Part shown: piece by piece, positions 36,860 through 45,160 of the stretch
How the letters are laid out: every line of letters starts with the position of its first letter
Numbering within the stretch: position 1 is the first letter of the stretch
NCBI GenBank assembly: GCA_025054775.1
Contig: JANWZA010000047.1
Location: forward strand, 110,292 to 174,291
Length of the DNA: 64,000 nucleotides
Source of the DNA: Microscillaceae bacterium
Lineage (GTDB): Bacteria > Bacteroidota > Bacteroidia > Cytophagales > Microscillaceae
Direction: 5' to 3'
Notes under the pieces: model-generated
Told to the model about the DNA's origin: nothing
Seen by the model: the letters and a program-made list of their open reading frames with translations, nothing else
Database searches by the model: none
Program-made: the position numbers and the translations under genes

Positions 36860-37825
36860 TTAAAAATAGCGATTAGGTAGCAAATAATTTTGTACATAGT
36901 CTTTTATGCCTTCCTCTAAGGAATGAAAAGGTTGATTATAACCTACGTTCCAAAGTTTTTGCATATTAGCTTGTGTAAAATATTGGTATTTATCTCTAAT
37001 ATCTTCAGGTGTATCAATAAATACAATATTTTCAGGCACTTGCATAGCAGCGAAAGTGTTGCGTGCCAAGTCTAAAAAAGTGCGAGCTTTGCCACTTCCT
37101 AAATTGTAAATACCTGAATTTTTGCGATGGTACAACCAGAACATGCATACATTTACCACATCTTTTACATACACAAAGTCACGCCTCTGCTCGCCGTCGC
37201 GGTAGTCTGGTCTGTGTGATTTGAAAAGTTTTACCTGTCCGCTTGCTTTAATTTGGTGAAAGGCGTGAAAAATCACAGATGCCATTCTGCCTTTGTGGTA
37301 TTCGTTAGGTCCGTAAACATTGAAGAATTTGAGTCCTACCCAAAAGAAGGGTTTTTCTATTTGTTGCAAAGCCCATATGTCAAAATTATTTTTAGACTCT
37401 CCGTAAGGGTTGAGCGGTTTGAGCTGTGGAATAAGGGCTTCGTTGTCATCATAACCTAGTTCACCTGCTCCATAGGTAGCCGCAGAGGAGGCATATACCA
37501 AAGGTAATTGATATTGCGCGCATTTTTTCCATATGGTCTGGGAATAGCCTACGTTCAGTTCATCAAAAATAGCAGTATTGAATTCTGTGGTATCTGTCCT
37601 TGCTCCAAAGTGAAAAACAAACTCTACTTCTGGATGGTGTCGGTCTAGCCACTCAAAGAAAGCCTTTCGGTCTATTTTATGCAAGATTTTCTTACCTTCA
37701 AGGTTAATGTGTTTATATGATTTGCTAAAATCATCTACGGCGATAATGTAGTTAAAATTTTCCTGATTTAGGCGAGTAATAAGACAACTGCCAATAAAGC
37801 CTAAGGCACCCGTTACAACTATCAT
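36860..37825 (-). CDS. hldD: ADP-L-glycero-D-manno-heptose 6-epimerase
   Basis: HldD makes the ADP-heptose used in lipopolysaccharide inner core. The 321-residue short-chain dehydrogenase fold has the NADP motif GALGFIG (6-12) and the catalytic 'YASSAATYGAGELGY'. The Y-x3-K motif is in NPYGESKNNFD, and the substrate block is 'FNVYGPNEYHKGRMASV' followed by the RDFVYVKD signature typical of RfaD/HldD. It is transcribed alone from a TACTTTTG box with TTTG 21 bases upstream (37914-37946). Its presence implies heptose-containing LPS. Confidence 0.93.
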   Translation of the reverse strand: MIVVTGALGFIGSCLITRLNQENFNYIIAVDDFSKSYKHINLEGKKILHKIDRKAFFEWLDRHHPEVEFVFHFGARTDTTEFNTAIFDELNVGYSQTIWKKCAQYQLPLVYASSAATYGAGELGYDDNEALIPQLKPLNPYGESKNNFDIWALQQIEKPFFWVGLKFFNVYGPNEYHKGRMASVIFHAFHQIKASGQVKLFKSHRPDYRDGEQRRDFVYVKDVVNVCMFWLYHRKNSGIYNLGSGKARTFLDLARNTFAAMQVPENIVFIDTPEDIRDKYQYFTQANMQKLWNVGYNQPFHSLEEGIKDYVQNYLLPNRYF

Positions 37826-37913
37826 TCTTTTTAGTGGTTAATTTTTAGGTTAGAACTTATTGTTTGATTTGCTTTTTTTAGTTATGTTTAGTTATGTATA
37901 GATTGAGGTTTTA

Positions 37914-37946
37914 CAAAAGTAGCTAATCATAGCATTCAAAGCCAAA
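37914..37946 (-). promoter_or_regulatory. Candidate promoter of hldD
   Basis: Minus-strand TTTG (37946-37943), N21, TACTTTTG (37921-37914). The spacing is slightly long. Confidence 0.5.
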
Positions 37947-37986
37947 GATAGTTATTTTATTTCACTTTGATAAGCTAGCTACTACT

Positions 37987-38496
37987 TTATCTGTTATTTT
38001 TAGGGTATTCAAACGGGTCTATGCAAGGGTTGCAATCATAACCAAGGTAAATACCTAAACAAGTAGCTTCGGAATAAAAGTATTTTTCTGTTTCAGAATA
38101 ATAACTTCCTGTGCATATATAGGTATAAGCCAAATCTATTGTTTCCTCAAAGGGTATATTTTCTACTTTTTTGTTAATTATTTTATCATCTTTTACCTGA
38201 AAGGAAAGCATAATCGTACCTTTTACAAAAATCTCAAATAATCGCTCACTATCAGGTGAAGAGATAATTTTTACCTCTGAAAGGATAACCTTGCGTGCAA
38301 TGTCATTTTTTTCACAGGCGGCAAAAATGACAATATCGGGTTGGGTTTTTAAGAAGTTTGTGGCTAATTCGGCATTTTTTCTATCAAGTTGGCAGAGTTG
38401 GCATTGGGCTTGCAGGCTCTGGTAGCATCCTGTAATAAGTAAGGGAAATAAAGTAATGAATATAAACTGTATCACACAAGAAAAAGTCTTTTTCAT
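37987..38496 (-). CDS. Hypothetical lipoprotein (169 aa)
   Basis: This protein has a signal peptide (MKKTFSCVIQFIFITLFPLLITGC) with lipobox LITGC. It has a further CQLCQLD motif shortly after, so the mature N-terminal region is cysteine-rich. The remainder is a small mixed alpha/beta domain with paired cysteines near the end (YICTGSYYS, CLGIYLGYDCNPCIDPFEY). I do not recognise a family. It is separated from the toxin-antitoxin pair by ~95 bases on the same strand. Confidence 0.6.
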   Translation of the reverse strand: MKKTFSCVIQFIFITLFPLLITGCYQSLQAQCQLCQLDRKNAELATNFLKTQPDIVIFAACEKNDIARKVILSEVKIISSPDSERLFEIFVKGTIMLSFQVKDDKIINKKVENIPFEETIDLAYTYICTGSYYSETEKYFYSEATCLGIYLGYDCNPCIDPFEYPKNNR

Positions 38497-38591
38497 TCAA
38501 TCAAGTATTAAATTATACAAAGAATCGTGTTAATTCAAGATTTTTGATTTTACATTATCTACAGGAGAAAAGTGTGCAAAAGGGAGAGTTG

Positions 38592-38927
38592 TTATTCGTA
38601 GATTTCTAAACAAATGTATTTTTTGTCTCTTATAAAATTTTCAATAATATTTTTGTTTTTGATTAAAATGCAGGCAACATTTTTGGGAGAGGTGTCTTCA
38701 CATTTAAGCCAAATTACTTTTGGAGGGGCGCCCAAGAGCAGGCTAATTTCGTGGAAAGTAGCTTCATAGGTTACCAAGGTATAGCCGTGCACTTTGGCAA
38801 AGTTCCACACTTCTCTGTCCCCTGCCTGCCCTAATCCAATACGCCCTGCTTGAGCAGATTCAGGAAAATGCTCGTTGAGTTCTTTTAATACCTTGTATGA
38901 AATATTTTGTTCTAACAACAACTTCAT
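38592..38927 (-). CDS. DUF5615 PIN-like toxin, altered acidic residues
   Basis: This 111-residue protein matches the DUF5615 PIN-like family: 'MKLLLEQNIS', 'FPESAQAGRIGLGQAGDREVWNFAKVHGYTLVTYEATF' and 'LLLGAPPKVIWLK'. It is paired with an upstream DUF433 gene. In this family, the first strand normally carries an Asp (LLDxNL) and the middle motif is TxDxDF. Here these are E6 (LLEQN), E55 and T57 (TYEATF). D37 (GDREVW) is kept. Metal-dependent nuclease activity may therefore be weakened or lost. The 144-base gap to the antitoxin gene is also larger than the usual overlap or few bases. Confidence 0.8.
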   Translation of the reverse strand: MKLLLEQNISYKVLKELNEHFPESAQAGRIGLGQAGDREVWNFAKVHGYTLVTYEATFHEISLLLGAPPKVIWLKCEDTSPKNVACILIKNKNIIENFIRDKKYICLEIYE

Positions 38928-39071
38928 GGTAGCAAGATTAAAGAAGCTAAAAATCTTACCTCTCTTTCAGAGGAAATTCTTGCAAGGAAAAAGGATAAAA
39001 TACTTTTTAGAGCGATATTTGCCAAAAAAATTGTATTTTTGTTTGCCTAATCCTGCTGGCTAAATGTGTTT

Positions 39072-39311
39072 TCAAGTTTGAGTATTAGGATTTTTAAGGT
39101 ATAGGTGTTTTTGTTCTCTCTCGGCGGCAAATTTCAGGCATGCTAAAATATCTTGCCGATTGAGCTCAGGATAGTCGCTCAGGATTTCACTTTCAGTCAT
39201 ACCTGAGGCTAGCCAGTTAAGAATATCATATACTGTGATGCGTAAGCCTCTAATGCAGGGCTTGCTATTTCGCTTGCCTGCTTCAATTGTGATCACCTTG
39301 TTTAGTTTCAT
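39072..39311 (-). CDS. DUF433 family antitoxin
   Basis: This 79-residue helix-turn-helix protein has the family signature 'GKRNSKPCIRGLRITVYDILNWLASGMTESEILSDYPELNRQDILACLKFAA' (typical 'GkPvirGtRi.V..il..la.G.s.eeil..yP.l..edi.a.l.yA'). DUF433 proteins are the antitoxin and likely autorepressor partners of DUF5615 PIN-like toxins. It precedes the toxin gene on the same strand. The divergent LRR reading frame begins only 17 bases from its start codon if the longest LRR start is used. Confidence 0.85.
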   Translation of the reverse strand: MKLNKVITIEAGKRNSKPCIRGLRITVYDILNWLASGMTESEILSDYPELNRQDILACLKFAAEREQKHLYLKNPNTQT

Positions 39312-39328
39312 AAAAGTAAGTTAGCAAA

Positions 39329-41065
39329 ATGGGTAGCAAACAAACATGTCTTAGAACTAAAATTCGTTTTTTTGACTTACAAAAAGATATTCTCTCAATT
39401 AAAAATGCAAAAAAAAAGGTACTTTTTGCCCTCCTATTATTTTTGTTATCAATAAATAATCCAATTTTTGCACAAGAGGTATATTTTGCTCAAAAAAAAG
39501 TAGATAGTAGTCAAATTAAAGAATATTTTTCATTAGAAGAGGCTTTGCGTGAGCCCTTGAAAGTAAAAAAACTAACCCTCTATAACCGGAATTTACGTAC
39601 CCTGCCCCCAGAAATTGCTTCTTTGGTCAATCTAGAAGAATTAAATCTAATGAGCAACTTACTCAAAGTCTTTCCCCAAGAACTCCTAAAACTCAAAAAA
39701 TTACGTTTATTGGATTTGAGAGATAACGAACTTAGGCGCCTGCCTAACGAAATTGAAAAAATACAACAATTAGAAAAACTATATTTGGGTAACAACCAAC
39801 TGACGCAATTGCCACCTACCATAGTAACTATGACAAACCTGCGTGAGTTGGATTTGGGCAATAACCCACTTTGGGCTATGCCTTTGGGCATGGAAAAGTT
39901 GAAAAATTTGGAGCATATTCGCATAGAATTTACAGCACACACGCGCATCACAGAGGTTTTACAGGAGTTCGCACGTATTCCTTCTCTCAAAACCTTAGAG
40001 CTTTGGATATATAATGATATTCCCCCTGAGATTACTCTCTTGCAACAAATCCAGAAATTAGACCTCTCAGGAAACCAACTGCAAAGCCTCAATTTGGCAG
40101 TCAGTGAACTTACACAACTTAAAAGCCTTAATTTAGAACGAAACGAGTTGAAAAATCTTCCACCAGAACTAGAAAAATTAGAAAATTTAGAACATCTTAG
40201 CCTTTCGGACAATAATTTTAAGACCTTACCCGAGGTAGTGTGCAAGCTCAAAAGTTTGAAAAAATTAGAACTTATGTGGAATCAAATTACCGAACTTCCT
40301 GAAAGCATAGGAGAATTAGAAAAGTTGGAGGTGCTGGATTTGAATAAAAACCCTATCCAAAAATTACCAAAAAGCATTGGTAAATTGAAAAATTTGAAAG
40401 AACTTAATCTCTCCTTTACTGAAATAGAAGCTTTACCTGAAGAGATTAACCAACTTACACAATTAGAAACGCTTAGCTTGGAAGGTACACGTCTTACCGA
40501 TATTTCTGCTAAAATTGGGCATTTGCAGAACCTCAAACGGCTTTACATTTCTAGTAAACAAATGCTCAAAATACCACAGGAAATGAGTAAACTCAAAAAT
40601 TTAGAATATCTCTCCATAAATCCTCTTCCCAGCGAAAAAAGTGAAATTGAGCAAGCACTTACCATCATTTTCAACTTCAAAAACTTGAAATATTTGAGTA
40701 TTTCAGCCATTAGTGAACTTAATATTTTGCCCACCGAACTCGGAAATTTACAAAATTTGGAGCATCTAAACTTAGAGCTACCTGAAGGATTAGACTTCAA
40801 AAAGTTTTTACTTATTTTAGCCAAATTGCCCGCTTTGCAAAGGCTTATCCTTACGGGCAAAGAAATTAAAGCTATCCCTGCTGAAATTGCCTTATTGCAC
40901 AACCTTACAGAGCTATATTTACCTATGAACCAAATTAGTGAAATAGCCACAGAAATTGCTCAACTCAAAAAACTGAAGCGTTTAGTACTCTTTGGCAATC
41001 CTATCCCTGAAGCTGAGAAAGAGAAAATTCGTAAGTTATTGCCTCACGTAAGTATTTCTTGGTGA
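39329..41065 (+). CDS. Long leucine-rich repeat protein, exported
   Basis: This protein of up to 578 residues has ~20 leucine-rich repeats of the LxxLxxLxLxxNxLxxLPxxIxxLxxL type. They follow an N-cap (FSLEEALREPLKVKKLTL) that resembles the LRR lipoprotein at 26 kb. The longest frame begins at ATG 39329 and places a hydrophobic signal segment (VLFALLLFLLSINNPIFAQ) after ~30 non-hydrophobic residues. That is unusual for a secreted protein. A better-placed ATG at 39405 is followed by a nine-A tract (39409-39417), which puts it one base out of frame with the LRR coding sequence. The true start is therefore unresolved. The protein probably acts in protein binding at the cell surface or in the periplasm. 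Confidence 0.85.
   Translation: MGSKQTCLRTKIRFFDLQKDILSIKNAKKKVLFALLLFLLSINNPIFAQEVYFAQKKVDSSQIKEYFSLEEALREPLKVKKLTLYNRNLRTLPPEIASLVNLEELNLMSNLLKVFPQELLKLKKLRLLDLRDNELRRLPNEIEKIQQLEKLYLGNNQLTQLPPTIVTMTNLRELDLGNNPLWAMPLGMEKLKNLEHIRIEFTAHTRITEVLQEFARIPSLKTLELWIYNDIPPEITLLQQIQKLDLSGNQLQSLNLAVSELTQLKSLNLERNELKNLPPELEKLENLEHLSLSDNNFKTLPEVVCKLKSLKKLELMWNQITELPESIGELEKLEVLDLNKNPIQKLPKSIGKLKNLKELNLSFTEIEALPEEINQLTQLETLSLEGTRLTDISAKIGHLQNLKRLYISSKQMLKIPQEMSKLKNLEYLSINPLPSEKSEIEQALTIIFNFKNLKYLSISAISELNILPTELGNLQNLEHLNLELPEGLDFKKFLLILAKLPALQRLILTGKEIKAIPAEIALLHNLTELYLPMNQISEIATEIAQLKKLKRLVLFGNPIPEAEKEKIRKLLPHVSISW
39409..39417 (+). repeat. A9 homopolymer just after a candidate start codon
   Basis: Nine consecutive A follow ATG-C at 39405. 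One more A would join ATG 39405 in frame to the signal peptide and LRR coding sequence. Confidence 0.7.
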
Positions 41066-41121
41066 GATATTACCGAGCTAAGTCGGAAGTGTTATGTTTT
41101 TTTACCCGACTAAACCTTAAG

Positions 41122-42258
41122 TCAATTTTTATCTATTTTTTTACATTGTGCCTCTTTCCAAAAAAGTATATTTTTAGCACACCGAAGCGTGGGATAAACA
41201 CAAAGTAAGCAAGCTACCGCAAAGAGCCACAGGCATTGCTTTTTCAGATTTGCTATTCCTGTAAAGGTAAGCCATAAAAAACACGGATAGAGCAGAGCGA
41301 CGAACCGCTCTGTATCCCAAAAATCAGATTTTTTGATTAAAAGAATTACTGTGTAAGCCAAAAAATATATCAATACCATGTAACTAAACCGATTTTGAGG
41401 TAGGTGGAACCAAAAGAGGAAAAATAAAAATAAACTGCACATACGCAGCCAAGTCGGTAAAAAATTAGGCAAAAACCATAGGCTTAAGCTATTAGCATAT
41501 ACAATTATGCCCTCTCCAAAATTAGTTTGCATACCATACGTAGCTACAAACTCTTGAGGTGTGCGATAAGCATAAACTACTGATAACCAAGTACCTATTG
41601 GTAAAATACTTATCACTAGTAGAGCTATTTTGATGCTGATAGAGTTCCTTTTATCTAATCCAATAACAATAAGAACGGCTACACTCAAAGCTATGCCTAC
41701 AATACGTTGTAAGGGCAAAAGCAAAAGGCAAAAAATAATACAAAACAACCAAATAAGGGTTCTTTTCTGCTCATACTGATATAAAGCCACAAATGCTAAA
41801 CTACTGATAAACAAGTAAATAGGTTCAGACCACAGGAATTGATGTACTAAAAACAGAGGAGTAGCCCACACTAATAGCCAAAGATAGAGGGAAAGCCATT
41901 TTATATCATATATGTAGCTTTTACCTATCCAAAACCAAAAAAATACTGTAATTACAAGGCAAAAAGTATTCGCCCAAGAGCTAATTACTTGCTGGTAAGG
42001 TGAAAAAAAAGATAAAATAATTGGAAAAAGAGGAGGTTGTTGTAAGAAAAGAGTTCCGTCCTGGTTTAGTAGTCTCTCTTTTGTGAGCCAAGTTTGCGAA
42101 GCGTGCAAATAGTTGAGGCTATCGTAGGTGAGTCCTATGCCACAAGTTTGGCTGTAACGATGCAAAGCTATGATACATAGCAAAACGACTAACAAAAAAC
42201 AAGAGCGTAACAAAGTAAAAGCAATAAAAATAGATGTGATGTAAAAATGTAATGTCAA
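41122..42258 (-). CDS. Polytopic membrane protein, possible GT-C glycosyltransferase
   Basis: This 378-residue protein has about nine to ten membrane helices. The first extracytoplasmic loop contains 'GLTYDSLNYLHASQTWL' and 'LQQPPLFPIILSFF'. These resemble the acidic, substrate-facing loop and 'xPPLyP' motif of polyprenyl-phosphate-dependent GT-C transferases (ArnT/PMT-like). It is shorter than typical ArnT and lacks a clear C-terminal soluble domain. The only start codon in frame before an upstream stop is TTG at 42258. It is convergent with the LRR gene. The family assignment is tentative. Confidence 0.5.
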   Translation of the reverse strand: MTLHFYITSIFIAFTLLRSCFLLVVLLCIIALHRYSQTCGIGLTYDSLNYLHASQTWLTKERLLNQDGTLFLQQPPLFPIILSFFSPYQQVISSWANTFCLVITVFFWFWIGKSYIYDIKWLSLYLWLLVWATPLFLVHQFLWSEPIYLFISSLAFVALYQYEQKRTLIWLFCIIFCLLLLPLQRIVGIALSVAVLIVIGLDKRNSISIKIALLVISILPIGTWLSVVYAYRTPQEFVATYGMQTNFGEGIIVYANSLSLWFLPNFLPTWLRMCSLFLFFLFWFHLPQNRFSYMVLIYFLAYTVILLIKKSDFWDTERFVALLYPCFLWLTFTGIANLKKQCLWLFAVACLLCVYPTLRCAKNILFWKEAQCKKIDKN

Positions 42259-42457
42259 AGATTAAAATGTAATGGAAAGATAAAGATTAAGGGAGAGTTC
42301 GTTACCAAGCTATTCTTTCAATAGCACTAAACGTAAAAAAATACGCATACTTTCGTGTCTAAATATTTGTTATTTATTAAGTTGTTTAAGCATTTCACTT
42401 TTGTAAGCAAAAGTAAGGAAGGATTAGCAAAAAAGATTAAGGAAAGCAAAAAAAAAT

Positions 42458-42465
42458 TATTTTTG
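42458..42465 (+). promoter_or_regulatory. -7 box for the DUF4271 gene
   Basis: TATTTTTG lies 17 bases upstream of ATG 42483. This excludes the overlapping GTG at 42465 as a start. Confidence 0.5.
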
Positions 42466-42482
42466 TGGCAAAAACAACCCCA

Positions 42483-43670
42483 ATGCTAAACCACATACAA
42501 AAATATTTCTCTTTTGTCTTTGCCTTGTGGGCAATGGTACTCCTCATGGCACAGGCTAAGGCACAGGTACAACTTTTGCCAGAGAATTATTTCATAATTT
42601 CTGACCTTACTGAAAGTTATCAGGTGTATGATGAAAAATATGAAAGCTATGTACCTTACATTAAGCGCGTGTACCAAAATACACAAACTATTTCGGCATG
42701 GCTGCCTTTACACAAAAACAAACCTTATACTTTGCTCTTGTATGCCTATCCGAAAACTTACTTTTTTATAGATAAAAAATTAGTTTACAAATTTGATAAA
42801 GAGGGGTGGTACTTTTTTTCAATAGATAGTTTAGCAAGAATAAAAAATAAAAGTCATCTTTTTCTAACTTTTTATCACGAGGATTACCGCCTACCTCTCC
42901 CCACACTTTGTATTGCAAGCAAGCAAACCGTAACGGATAAACTAGCAAAAAAAACAAAAGAGCCGATTTCTTTGCAAATATTACAAAGACAAAAAAAAGT
43001 AATCCGCGATGTAATAACCTCTATATTTCTACTTGTTTTAGTAGTTTTTACACTCGTTTGGATATACTACCGAAAGAATTTTTTGCGTTATTATAGCTTG
43101 CGGAGCAGCAGGTCGGTTCTTATACGAAACGAGATTCTGTTAATGAGTAAACCATTTAGTTTAGCAAATCTTATCTTGGTACTATTCCTAAGTCTTGTAA
43201 TCGGTTTTGTATATGTGCTTATAAGGCAAGAGAAAGCACTTTCTATTCTACAAATAAACAACACGTATTGGGCTGACAATATAGGCTTTTGGTGGTTGTT
43301 CTATTTAGCTATTTCCATATGTATTTTTGCACTTCTTATTTTCAAATATGTTCTTAATTGGTTCTTCGCTAACTTACTCGGCTTAGAAAAGATAGTCAAT
43401 ATTCATTACTTTGAGTACATTCGGTTATCTTATTTGTTTTATCCAAATTTTGCACTTTTTTTGATACTTTTGTATCTATCTTTTCCCTACAGGGTAACAC
43501 AAATTGTACCCTATATGCCTTATATATTTGTATCCTTTTATGTCTTACAAATCATTTTTCTGCTTTTTTATATCTATCATAGCCTCAATTCAAAGAAATT
43601 GTATATTTTTTATTACCTTTGCATCACAGAATTGACGCTTTTTCTTATGAGTATCAAAATATTGATGTAA
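42483..43670 (+). CDS. DUF4271 membrane protein
   Basis: This 395-residue protein starts at ATG 42483. It has a signal peptide (FSFVFALWAMVLLMAQAKAQ), an extracytoplasmic beta-rich region to ~175, and then a C-terminal domain of about seven membrane helices. The C-terminal 'IHYFEYIRLSYLFYPNFALFLILLY' and 'YRVTQIVPYMPYIFVSFYVLQ' match DUF4271, a Bacteroidota family of unknown function. The next gene is hemD, a recurrent DUF4271 neighbour in this phylum, and a 161-base gap separates the two. Confidence 0.75.
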   Translation: MLNHIQKYFSFVFALWAMVLLMAQAKAQVQLLPENYFIISDLTESYQVYDEKYESYVPYIKRVYQNTQTISAWLPLHKNKPYTLLLYAYPKTYFFIDKKLVYKFDKEGWYFFSIDSLARIKNKSHLFLTFYHEDYRLPLPTLCIASKQTVTDKLAKKTKEPISLQILQRQKKVIRDVITSIFLLVLVVFTLVWIYYRKNFLRYYSLRSSRSVLIRNEILLMSKPFSLANLILVLFLSLVIGFVYVLIRQEKALSILQINNTYWADNIGFWWLFYLAISICIFALLIFKYVLNWFFANLLGLEKIVNIHYFEYIRLSYLFYPNFALFLILLYLSFPYRVTQIVPYMPYIFVSFYVLQIIFLLFYIYHSLNSKKLYIFYYLCITELTLFLMSIKILM

Positions 43671-43831
43671 CTAATGTAAGGTTTTAGCTATTTCTGAAAA
43701 TTTGTTACAAAATTAAGAAAAAGTGCTAACCTAATGGCTTTATAGCAAGTAATAAGAAACGAAGATAAACCTTAATAAATAAATTATTTAGGTAATTATT
43801 TAGTCAAACTATCAAAAGTATTTGAAGAGGC

Positions 43832-44638
43832 ATGAATAAAGTGCAACTAACTCCCGAGCTATTCAAATCTAGGTTGAAAAAAGTAGAAACTATTTTAGTT
43901 ACACAATCAGAACCAAACGAAGCTAAATCTCCTTATGCAGAGCTGGCTAAAAATTACAAACTTAAAATTGATTTTAGAGCTTTTATTGACATTCAGCCTG
44001 TTTCGCTCAAAGAGTTCAGAAAACAAAAAATTAATATCTTAGACCATAGTGCTATTATATTTACTAGCAGGCATGCAGTGGACTACTTCTTTATGCTCTG
44101 CAAAGAGAGTAAAATAGAAATGCCTGCCGATATGAAGTATTTTTGCATTTCAGAACAGACGGCTAACTATTTGCAGAAGTACATTGTTGTCCGAAAGCGT
44201 AAAATCTTTGTAGGTGAAAAAACCGCCACAGATTTGTTTGCTATTCTCAAGAAGCATAAAACGGAGAAGTTTCTCTTTCCCGCCTCTAACATCCGAAAGA
44301 ATGATATTCCTGAGTTCTTGCAACAAAATGGATATAATTTTACTGAAATGACTTTATACAGAACCGTATCCAGCGACTTGTCCGACTTGGCGGATGTTTT
44401 CTATGATATTATCATTTTTTATAGCCCTTCGGGAGTAGCTTCATTACTTGAGAATTTTCCTAATTTCAAACAAAACGATACACGTATTGCCGCCTTCGGC
44501 CCTACCACAGCCCAAGCTGTGAGAGATGCAGGGCTAATTTTGGACATAGAGGCGCCTATGCCTAATGCTCCCTCTATGACAGGGGCAATAGAACAATACA
44601 TCAAAATGGTACAAGCTCATCTACAAATGAAAGTGTAA
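43832..44638 (+). CDS. hemD: Uroporphyrinogen-III synthase
   Basis: HemD cyclises hydroxymethylbilane to uroporphyrinogen III in haem synthesis. The 268 residues show the bilobed HemD pattern: 'IFTSRHAVDYFF' (normally 'iFTS.nAV..f'), 'EKTATDLFAIL', 'FLFPASNIRKNDIPEFLQQNGY', 'MTLYRTV', 'IIFYSPSGVASLLENF' and 'RIAAFGPTTAQAVRDAGL'. It follows the DUF4271 gene. No other hem genes are in the window. Confidence 0.88.
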   Translation: MNKVQLTPELFKSRLKKVETILVTQSEPNEAKSPYAELAKNYKLKIDFRAFIDIQPVSLKEFRKQKINILDHSAIIFTSRHAVDYFFMLCKESKIEMPADMKYFCISEQTANYLQKYIVVRKRKIFVGEKTATDLFAILKKHKTEKFLFPASNIRKNDIPEFLQQNGYNFTEMTLYRTVSSDLSDLADVFYDIIIFYSPSGVASLLENFPNFKQNDTRIAAFGPTTAQAVRDAGLILDIEAPMPNAPSMTGAIEQYIKMVQAHLQMKV

Positions 44639-44657
44639 GAGAATTTTTTTCAAAAAA

Positions 44658-44688
44658 TTGCTAATTCTAAAAAAAGGCGTTATCTTTG
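44658..44688 (+). promoter_or_regulatory. Promoter of the HU-TPR-COX24 cluster
   Basis: TTG (44658-44660), N20, TATCTTTG (44681-44688) lies 78 bases upstream of the HU-like start codon. Confidence 0.75.
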
Positions 44689-44766
44689 TAGCCCTTTAAT
44701 TATTTGATTGTTAGTTAATTAAAAAAATATTCTTTTGAAGTCTAACTCTTAATTATATTAAGTATC

Positions 44767-45147
44767 GTGACAAAAGCAGAAGTTATTGCAGAAATAGCAG
44801 AAAAAATGAGCCTTAATAAAGGCACGGAAAATCTAACGAAGGAGCATATTTCAGCGGTATTAGAAGCGTTTTTCAAGGTAGTTCAAAAATCTATGGAAGA
44901 AGGCGAAAATATCTATATCAGAGGCTTTGGAAGTTTTGTCAATAAAAAAAGAGCCAAAAAAATAGCTCGCAACATAGCTGCTAATACACCAATTGAAATC
45001 CCTGCTCATTTTATCCCGAGTTTTAAGCCTTCTAAAAACTTTGTGGATAAAATCAAAAATAGTAAAAAATTGAAAGAGATTTTAGTCAAAATAGAAAATG
45101 GTGAGCTGAAAAACTGGAAAGCAAATACTCAAAAAGCCGAAGACTAA
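44767..45147 (+). CDS. HU/IHF family DNA-binding protein with C-terminal extension
   Basis: This nucleoid protein binds and bends DNA as a dimer. Of its 126 residues, the first ~98 are a standard HU fold with 'MTKAEVIAEIAEKM', 'GENIYIRGFGSFVNKKRAKKIARNI', 'TPIEIPAHFIPSFKPSKNF' (HU signature and beta-arm). About 28 lysine-rich residues follow (KKLKEILVKIENGELKNWKAN). The start codon is GTG. It has its own strong promoter, and the TPR gene starts 13 bases after its stop. Confidence 0.93.
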   Translation: MTKAEVIAEIAEKMSLNKGTENLTKEHISAVLEAFFKVVQKSMEEGENIYIRGFGSFVNKKRAKKIARNIAANTPIEIPAHFIPSFKPSKNFVDKIKNSKKLKEILVKIENGELKNWKANTQKAED

Positions 45148-45160
45148 ATATGCAATTGTT

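Noticed and set aside
41081..41111. AGTCGG/CCGACT inverted repeat between the LRR and glycosyltransferase genes
   Set aside because: The stem has six pairs and a 19-base loop, too weak to call a terminator although its position between convergent genes is suitable.
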